NCBI GenBank assembly: GCA_016938095.1
Contig: JAFGVG010000150.1
Span: forward strand, 1-12,469
DNA: 12,469 bases
Origin: Bacteroidales bacterium
Lineage (GTDB): Bacteria > Bacteroidota > Bacteroidia > Bacteroidales > UBA10428
Reading direction: 5' to 3'
Shown: positions 8,185 through 12,469 of the stretch, one piece after another
How the letters are laid out: each line of letters opens with the position of its first letter
How positions within the stretch are numbered: the first letter of the stretch is position 1
Program-made: the position numbers and the translations under genes
The notes under the pieces: model-generated
Seen by the model: the letters and a program-made list of their open reading frames with translations, nothing else
Databases searched by the model: none
What the model was told of the DNA's origin: nothing

Positions 8185-9438
8185 ATGCGCTGGTATTTCA
8201 TTATTCACGAGAGTCTGCAATCGGCCTACCGCACGGTAATCCTCAATAAAATGCGGACCTTTCTTTCGCTCCTGGGTGTAACCATCGGGATTTTTTCCAT
8301 AGTCTCGGTGCTTACCGTACTCGATTCCATGAAGTCGAACATGAAAAAATCGCTTGAATCGTTCGGAAATGACGTGCTGGTGGTTGAGAAATGGCCCTGG
8401 GCACCCGAAGACGGTGTGGAATATGCCTGGTGGGAATACCTGAACAGGCCTGTTGTAACCCAAAAGGAACACAGGGAGCTAAAAGACCGCATGAAAAACA
8501 TGGAAGCAGCTTGCTTTATTGCGGCTATCACTTCGGATATCGAATACCTCGACAACCGGGCAGAAAACCTCCAGGTGTGGGGAACATCCGACGAGTTCGA
8601 GGACATCCGTAGTTTTAGTATCGCACAGGGGCGGTTTCTGTCAGCCCTGGAAATCAATTCGGCTAAAAATACCTGTATCATCGGTCACGATATTGCAACT
8701 GAACTGTTCGAGGGACAAAGCCCGCTTGGACAAACCATTCGCATCAAAGGCCGAAAAGCTACCGTTGCGGGCGTTTTTGGCAAGGAAGGGAAATCGTTTA
8801 TCGGTGGTGGAAGTGTTGATAAGGTGGTGCTTATTCCGGTAGGTTTCCTGGGAACCATGGCCGACCTGAACAGTGACCGCACCGGTCCGCAGGTATGGAC
8901 AAAGCCGGTTGCCGGGGTAAGTATCGACCAGTTTAAGCAAGAACTGATTCAAACCATGCGATCGATCCGGCGGGTCAGCCCCAGGTCGAAAAGCAATTTT
9001 TCGATTAACGAAACCAGTCTGATGAGCGGAATGATCGATCAGATATTCAGCGTTGTAAACCTGGCCGGTGGCTTTATTGGCATTTTTGCCGTGCTGGTGG
9101 GTGCTTTTGGCATCGCCAATATCATGTTCGTATCGGTAAAAGAACGTACCCACATTATTGGCATTCAGAAAGCCCTTGGCGCCAAAAGTTTTTACCTGAT
9201 CCTGGAAGTACTCAACGAATCGGTCATCCTTTCCATAATTGGCGGTATACTGGGACTACTGCTGATCTTTATCGGCACCTTTATTGCCCGCGCCAACGAT
9301 TTCGATATTTTTATGAGTTTCGGCAATATTATCACGGGATTGTTCATCAGCACAACGGTAGGAATCATTGCCGGCCTTATGCCGGCTTTCACTGCTGCCC
9401 GCCTTGACCCGGTAAAAGCCATGGCCAGTACATTTTAA
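8185..9438 (+). CDS. ABC transporter permease, MacB/FtsX family
   Basis: This 417-residue inner-membrane protein has the architecture of MacB/LolC/FtsX-type permeases. One N-terminal membrane helix (about 25-47) is followed by a large periplasmic MacB core domain (about 48-280) and three C-terminal helices (about 287-316, 343-368 and 380-402). The hallmark cytoplasmic loop after the second helix reads VKERTHIIGIQKALGAK (318-334), the coupling segment that contacts the ATPase. The C-terminus AARLDPVKAMA (404-414) is also typical. Such proteins work by mechanotransmission, exporting or extracting peptides, lipoproteins or drugs rather than forming a channel; the substrate here cannot be told. 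No ATP-binding subunit, membrane-fusion protein or outer-membrane factor lies beside it, so it must use an ATPase encoded elsewhere. It appears intact. MacB proper is excluded because no fused ATPase domain is present. Confidence 0.92.
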   Translation: MRWYFIIHESLQSAYRTVILNKMRTFLSLLGVTIGIFSIVSVLTVLDSMKSNMKKSLESFGNDVLVVEKWPWAPEDGVEYAWWEYLNRPVVTQKEHRELKDRMKNMEAACFIAAITSDIEYLDNRAENLQVWGTSDEFEDIRSFSIAQGRFLSALEINSAKNTCIIGHDIATELFEGQSPLGQTIRIKGRKATVAGVFGKEGKSFIGGGSVDKVVLIPVGFLGTMADLNSDRTGPQVWTKPVAGVSIDQFKQELIQTMRSIRRVSPRSKSNFSINETSLMSGMIDQIFSVVNLAGGFIGIFAVLVGAFGIANIMFVSVKERTHIIGIQKALGAKSFYLILEVLNESVILSIIGGILGLLLIFIGTFIARANDFDIFMSFGNIITGLFISTTVGIIAGLMPAFTAARLDPVKAMASTF

Positions 9439-9514
9439 TGATAGTCAAAGATTTGCCGGCGACAACAAACGTATAGCATTGCATAATCTGACCCAGGTGT
9501 TGCTGTTACTTCAT

Positions 9515-9522
9515 TATTTTTG
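9515..9522 (+). promoter_or_regulatory. Candidate promoter (-7 TAnnTTTG) for the hydrolase gene
   Basis: TATTTTTG is a perfect TAnnTTTG match, 38 bases before the ATG at 9561. TTG triplets occur upstream (for example 9500-9502), but none at the ideal 19-21 base spacing, so the -33 element is weak. The 122-bp gap 9439-9560 holds no gene, and I see no strong terminator hairpin after the permease. The site suggests that the hydrolase and the following gene form their own transcription unit. Confidence 0.5.
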
Positions 9523-9560
9523 TGTAAATTTAACCATTAACCCCATAAACCTCCACCCTT

Positions 9561-10421
9561 ATGAATGATCAAATACAAAACCTGTTTAACGATTATCGGC
9601 GCGGAGGAATTAACCGGCGTGACTTTTTGCGGAAACTTACCCTGTATGCCGGTGGTGCTGCAGCCGCTACTGCCTTACTTCCGCTGCTCACCGAAAACCA
9701 GGTAATGGCTGCCGGTGTGACCCCTGATGAGAACGATGTGGTAACAGCCTTCGTAACTTATCCGGGCAAGACCGGCGAAATGAAAGCTTTTATGGCACAC
9801 CCTGCCAAAAAGAAAAAACTGCCCGCCGTTATCATCATCCACGAGATATGGGGCCTTAACAAGCATATTCAGGACGTAACCCGCCGTATGGCCGCCGAAG
9901 GTTTCCTCGCCATTGCCCCCGACGCACTCTCCGCTGAGGGCGGAACACCCGAAAACGATACCAACAAAACCGTTGCCATGGTAAGGGCGTTGAATATGGA
10001 AGAAACCACCGCCAATTTTGTTGCTGCGGTGAAATACCTCGAAACCCACCCCCTGGCCAATGGTAAAGTGGGTTGCACAGGCTTTTGCTGGGGCGGAGCA
10101 ATGACCAACAGGGTAGCTGTTAACGCCCCTGAACTGGACGCTGCTGTTCCCTATTATGGCAGTCAGCCCGACGCCGCCGATGTTGCCAAAATAAAGGCCC
10201 CTGTATTGGCGCATTATGCCGGCGACGATGAACGTATTAATGCCGGCATTCCTGCTTTTGAAGAGGCCCTTAAAAAGGCAGGACTCGAATACCAGATTTT
10301 CATGTACGAAGGTGCCAAACACGCCTTTAACAACGATTCAAACCCTGAACGCTATCATGAGGCTGCCGCCAAACTGGCCTGGGGAAGAACCGTGGCATTT
10401 TTCAGGGAAAAACTGATGTAA
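9561..10421 (+). CDS. Exported dienelactone hydrolase family protein
   Basis: The product is an alpha/beta hydrolase of 286 residues. The dienelactone hydrolase signatures are HEIWGLN (94-100, with E95 in the place of the active-site Glu), GFCWGG (174-179) with C176 as nucleophile, GDDERI (221-226) with D223 the likely acid, and AKHAF (252-256) with H254. A Cys-Asp-His triad is therefore complete. In front lies a signal-like extension: NRRDFLRK (18-25), close to the twin-arginine consensus, then an Ala-rich hydrophobic stretch (29-42) and a possible cleavage site near VMAAG (48-52). This suggests folded export by Tat to the periplasm. The classical enzyme opens dienelactone in chlorocatechol breakdown, but most family members have unknown ester or lactone substrates, so substrate is not assigned. 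The next gene begins on the base after the stop codon, so the two are probably co-transcribed. Confidence 0.92.
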   Translation: MNDQIQNLFNDYRRGGINRRDFLRKLTLYAGGAAAATALLPLLTENQVMAAGVTPDENDVVTAFVTYPGKTGEMKAFMAHPAKKKKLPAVIIIHEIWGLNKHIQDVTRRMAAEGFLAIAPDALSAEGGTPENDTNKTVAMVRALNMEETTANFVAAVKYLETHPLANGKVGCTGFCWGGAMTNRVAVNAPELDAAVPYYGSQPDAADVAKIKAPVLAHYAGDDERINAGIPAFEEALKKAGLEYQIFMYEGAKHAFNNDSNPERYHEAAAKLAWGRTVAFFREKLM

Positions 10422-10859
10422 ATGAAACCCGGAATAATTCTGATTGAGGCAGTAATTCTGGTCTATAACGGAACAGAAATTAAAAATATCATTATTCAGC
10501 ACGAGAAATACGCCGGAACCGATTTCGAAAATTGCCGCGAATATTCAGTCTTTAACAAAACACTAAAAGAAAAAGACATACTTAAGTATTTGAAATCAAA
10601 CGACATGCACAAGGCTATTGCCCAAAGCCTGCATGCGTTTTCCTGGCCCGAAATAAGGTTTATCTTTCTGCAGTATAAACTCAACGACGATTCAACACTG
10701 AAACTGAAACTGCGGCCGCTTTCAGAAAACGAACCCGAAACGCCATCGCAATGGCAGGCCTATGGCCGGAGTATACCTTTCTTCACCTTTAAAGCCGACA
10801 ATGACATGGACCTTTTCATCAGGTCCTTCGAAATACAGCTTAACCAGTTTCTGGGTTAG
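10422..10859 (+). CDS. Hypothetical protein, 145 residues, coupled to the hydrolase gene
   Basis: I do not recognise this protein. Its ATG directly follows the hydrolase stop (TAA then ATG, no spacer), which suggests translational coupling. The N-terminal part (about 5-25) alternates hydrophobic and polar residues and looks more like beta strands than a signal peptide. There is a Lys-rich helical segment (about 46-72) and an amphipathic helix at the C-terminus (about 128-144). One cysteine (C38) is present, there are no paired metal-binding residues and no membrane segment, so a cytoplasmic location is likely. Codon use resembles the neighbours. The last 20 bases (10840-10859) overlap the 3' end of the radical SAM gene on the other strand. 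The chief doubt is function, not existence: the frame is open over its whole length and ends cleanly. Confidence 0.72.
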   Translation: MKPGIILIEAVILVYNGTEIKNIIIQHEKYAGTDFENCREYSVFNKTLKEKDILKYLKSNDMHKAIAQSLHAFSWPEIRFIFLQYKLNDDSTLKLKLRPLSENEPETPSQWQAYGRSIPFFTFKADNDMDLFIRSFEIQLNQFLG

Positions 10860-11997
10860 GCCTTGAGCCCTTATATGTCTTTGAAACAGCCTCGACAAAA
10901 GGCCTGCAATGATTAAAGAATAGCCTGTACCCGGCACACAGGTAATTTAACCCGGCTTCACCCTGAGGTGTCATCGAAATCCTGTTCTTCGGACATTCAC
11001 CATTGCACATGTCCAGCACCTCACATTGTAAACAGTACGAGGGTAATGTTGAACGCTTGGCCTCACCGAATAAACGCTGCTTTTCACTGTCGAGCATTTT
11101 TGCAATTGACTGGTCTGCTATATTGCCCACCCGGTGAGCGGTATCCACAAAATGATCACAGGAATAAAAATCACCATTGCGTTCCACCACGGGTACACCG
11201 CCACATTCACGTTTAAAAATACAAAGGGTATGATCCTGCCGAAAAGCCGTGCGCAAAGCTTCTTCGAATAGCTGAACCTTCAAACGTCCAATGTCGTTAG
11301 CCAGCCATTCATCAAAAACAGTGCACATAAAACGGCCGAAGTCCATAGGGTTCACTGTCCGTTCCGACACCCCGCCCGCTGCACCCGTTGGTTCAACCAA
11401 CGGAATAAAGGTTATAAAACCGGCTCCCAGGTGTTTGAAAAAACCATATACTTCATGCGGATATTTTGCATTAACGTGGTTCAGCACACAAAGAATTTCC
11501 GGATCGAGACCATGCATCACCAGCAAATCATAACCTTTCAGTACCCGGGCAAATGTACCCTGTCCGTTGGCACTTTTACGGAAAAGGTTATGCAAGGCTT
11601 CTGGACCATCAATACTGACGCCAACAACAAAATTGTGCTCAGCCAAAAAGCGGCACCAGTCCTCGTTAATTAAAGTACCGTTGGTTTGCATGCCATTGAT
11701 GATTTTCTTTCCCGGCGGACAGTATTTATGCTGCCATGCCAAGGCCTTGCGGTAAAAGTCGATTCCGGCCAGCAACGGTTCCCCACCGTGCCACGAAAAG
11801 GTGATTACCGGATCGGTGGTGGCTTCAATGTGCTGCCGGATGTATGCTTCGAGTACTTCTTCTGGCATCCTGAATTTGGTTCCGGCATCGTATAAAGCCG
11901 ATTTCCCCAGGTAATAGCAGTAATCGCAGGCCAGGTTACACTGCGGTCCCGCCGGTTTGACAAAAATCTGGAATTCGCGGCTCTTCATCTCGGTCAT
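10840..11997 (-). CDS. Radical SAM/SPASM protein, anaerobic sulfatase-maturating type
   Basis: This cytoplasmic iron-sulfur enzyme resembles anaerobic sulfatase-maturating enzymes, which oxidise an active-site Cys or Ser of a sulfatase to formylglycine. Numbering below is from a possible TTG start at 12009; I prefer the ATG at 11997 (residue 5), and an ATG at 11988 (residue 8) is also possible. The radical SAM motif is CNLACDYC (C24, C28, C31), followed by HGGEP (74-78). The SPASM domain keeps eight cysteines with anSME-like spacing: C263, C269, C284, C326, C329, C335, C339 and C358, enough for two auxiliary [4Fe-4S] clusters. D285 directly after C284 matches the catalytic Asp of the Clostridium perfringens enzyme (from memory). 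Total length, about 385 residues, is typical. No sulfatase gene lies in the window, so the target is elsewhere or is another polypeptide. The 3' end overlaps the convergent hypothetical gene by 20 bp. Confidence 0.9.
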   Translation of the reverse strand: MTEMKSREFQIFVKPAGPQCNLACDYCYYLGKSALYDAGTKFRMPEEVLEAYIRQHIEATTDPVITFSWHGGEPLLAGIDFYRKALAWQHKYCPPGKKIINGMQTNGTLINEDWCRFLAEHNFVVGVSIDGPEALHNLFRKSANGQGTFARVLKGYDLLVMHGLDPEILCVLNHVNAKYPHEVYGFFKHLGAGFITFIPLVEPTGAAGGVSERTVNPMDFGRFMCTVFDEWLANDIGRLKVQLFEEALRTAFRQDHTLCIFKRECGGVPVVERNGDFYSCDHFVDTAHRVGNIADQSIAKMLDSEKQRLFGEAKRSTLPSYCLQCEVLDMCNGECPKNRISMTPQGEAGLNYLCAGYRLFFNHCRPFVEAVSKTYKGSRPNPETG

Positions 11998-12021
11998 TCG
12001 AAATGGCAAGTTACATTAAAA

Positions 12022-12096
12022 TTATGGTTCGATACAATAAACCCAACTACGAATACTTTTCCATTGGCAGCGCATACAACCATATCTACAATCCAT
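12022..12096 (-). CDS. Possible small cysteine-rich ORF upstream of the SPASM enzyme
   Basis: A 24-codon ORF (ATG at 12096, TAA at 12024-12022) ends 24 bp before the maturase ATG and is read in the same direction. It begins MDCRYGCMRCQW and ends WVYCIEP, so it has four Cys, two Trp and two Tyr in 24 residues, with a C-x3-C-x2-C spacing. An in-frame ATG at 12156 would make it 44 residues. It could be a precursor peptide, a regulatory leader peptide or chance. It lacks the CxPxR/SxPxR motif that sulfatase maturases recognise. No homology is claimed; it is too short for codon statistics to help. Confidence 0.22.
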   Translation of the reverse strand: MDCRYGCMRCQWKSIRSWVYCIEP

Positions 12097-12126
12097 GCTT
12101 AGTTCGAAAAAATCCTGACGTCGCTC

Positions 12127-12157
12127 CAAATTTTGCTTAATTTTAACGGTTTGCATA
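12127..12157 (-). promoter_or_regulatory. Candidate promoter for the small ORF and SPASM gene
   Basis: On the minus strand, AAAATTTG (12134 down to 12127) differs at one position from TAnnTTTG. The element TATG (12157 to 12154), one mismatch from the -33 TTTG, lies 19 bases upstream of it. A start of transcription near 12120 would place the small ORF ATG at 12096 within the leader. The 186-bp divergent gap 11998-12183 must also contain the promoter of the amidohydrolase gene on the plus strand, for which I see no clear match. Confidence 0.28.
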
Positions 12158-12183
12158 AACCCATAACACTCAACTGTAATACC

Positions 12184-12469
12184 ATGATTTACAATTGCCA
12201 CATTCACACGTTTACCGAAAAAGATATGCCGCGGAAATACCTGCCATTGGGACTTGTACGCCTGCTGGCATCCACCCCCGGCTTTCAGACCGTAGCCTTT
12301 GCCCTGAACCTGCTGAACCCCTTTACCAGCAACGACCAGTTCAGGAAGTACATCCAGTTTGTCAAGATAGGCCGGTATAAAACACAAAAGGAAATCTTTG
12401 AAGAATGTCAGAAGTTTTACCCGGTGAATTCGGCGTTTTTTGCACTGGCCATGGACATGGCCTATATGG
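12184..12469 (+). CDS. Amidohydrolase-like metal-dependent hydrolase, N-terminal part
   Basis: The frame is open from the ATG at 12184 to the window end (95 codons and one base), so the gene is cut by the window. The N-terminus MIYNCHIHTFTEKDMP has the H-x-H pattern (H6, H8) at the end of the first beta strand that supplies metal ligands in the amidohydrolase_2 / TIM-barrel metallohydrolase superfamily. The following 85 residues are rich in Phe, Leu and basic residues (for example FVKIGRYKTQKEIFEEC, 63-79), and I recognise no further motif in them. The active-site residues that would confirm the family lie outside the window. It is divergent from the SPASM gene across 186 bp. No Shine-Dalgarno is seen before the ATG. 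Confidence 0.7.
   Translation, partial: MIYNCHIHTFTEKDMPRKYLPLGLVRLLASTPGFQTVAFALNLLNPFTSNDQFRKYIQFVKIGRYKTQKEIFEECQKFYPVNSAFFALAMDMAYM

Noticed and set aside
8641..9153. Minus-strand open frame (170 codons) within the permease gene
   Set aside because: Antisense shadow of the permease; no motif, and the plus-strand gene is unambiguous.
9675..10322. Minus-strand open frame (215 codons) opposite the hydrolase gene
   Set aside because: It is antisense to the conserved hydrolase core with no family motif; the GC-rich codon pattern of the real gene explains the open frame.
11998..12009. Upstream TTG start for the SPASM gene
   Set aside because: ATG codons at 11997 and 11988 lie just inside and both precede all conserved residues; TTG is the less likely start.
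12022..12387. 121-codon minus-strand frame covering the start of the amidohydrolase gene
   Set aside because: Its upstream two thirds are antisense to the amidohydrolase coding sequence or its leader. Only the short downstream part in the intergenic gap is kept, as a low-confidence small ORF.

Overview
The window reads as a chromosomal stretch of a Bacteroidota bacterium, probably in the Bacteroidales/Marinilabiliales area. The evidence is the gene order purH-mreB-mreC-mreD-mrdA-rodA, start codons without clear Shine-Dalgarno sequences, two perfect TAnnTTTG (-7) promoter motifs, and moderate GC with AT-rich gaps. A lineage assignment below phylum is inference. A Tat-like signal on one protein argues against Bacteroides itself.

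Layout. Positions 1-36 hold a short tandem and inverted repeat cut by the window edge. Positions 137-769 (+) encode an acyl-carrier-protein phosphodiesterase of the AcpH family. It converges on a long minus-strand block (782-8037) that in transcription order is purH (IMP synthesis), mreB, mreC, mreD, mrdA (PBP2) and rodA. From mreB to rodA this is the complete core of the elongasome: the MreB filament, its membrane adaptors MreC and MreD, the RodA glycosyltransferase and the PBP2 transpeptidase. Two ATGA stop/start overlaps and a 3-base gap show tight operon packing. purH is separated from mreB by about 100 bp but points the same way.

Divergent from purH, the plus strand carries a MacB/FtsX-type ABC permease without an ATPase beside it (8185-9438), an exported dienelactone-hydrolase-like protein with a twin-arginine motif (9561-10421), and an unrecognised 145-residue protein that starts on the base after the hydrolase stop codon (10422-10859). 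The last gene overlaps tail to tail by 20 bp with a minus-strand radical SAM/SPASM enzyme of the anaerobic sulfatase-maturase type (10840-11997). The gap upstream of that enzyme holds a possible 24-codon cysteine-rich small ORF on the same strand. The window ends inside a plus-strand amidohydrolase-like gene (from 12184).

Most of the region is ordinary housekeeping sequence. The points most worth a second look are the small Cys-rich ORF in front of the SPASM maturase, the roughly 100-residue membrane insertion in RodA relative to the E. coli enzyme, a possible Cys/His metal site in PBP2, and the unknown partner gene of the exported hydrolase. I found no RNA genes, CRISPR array, insertion sequence or phage module.
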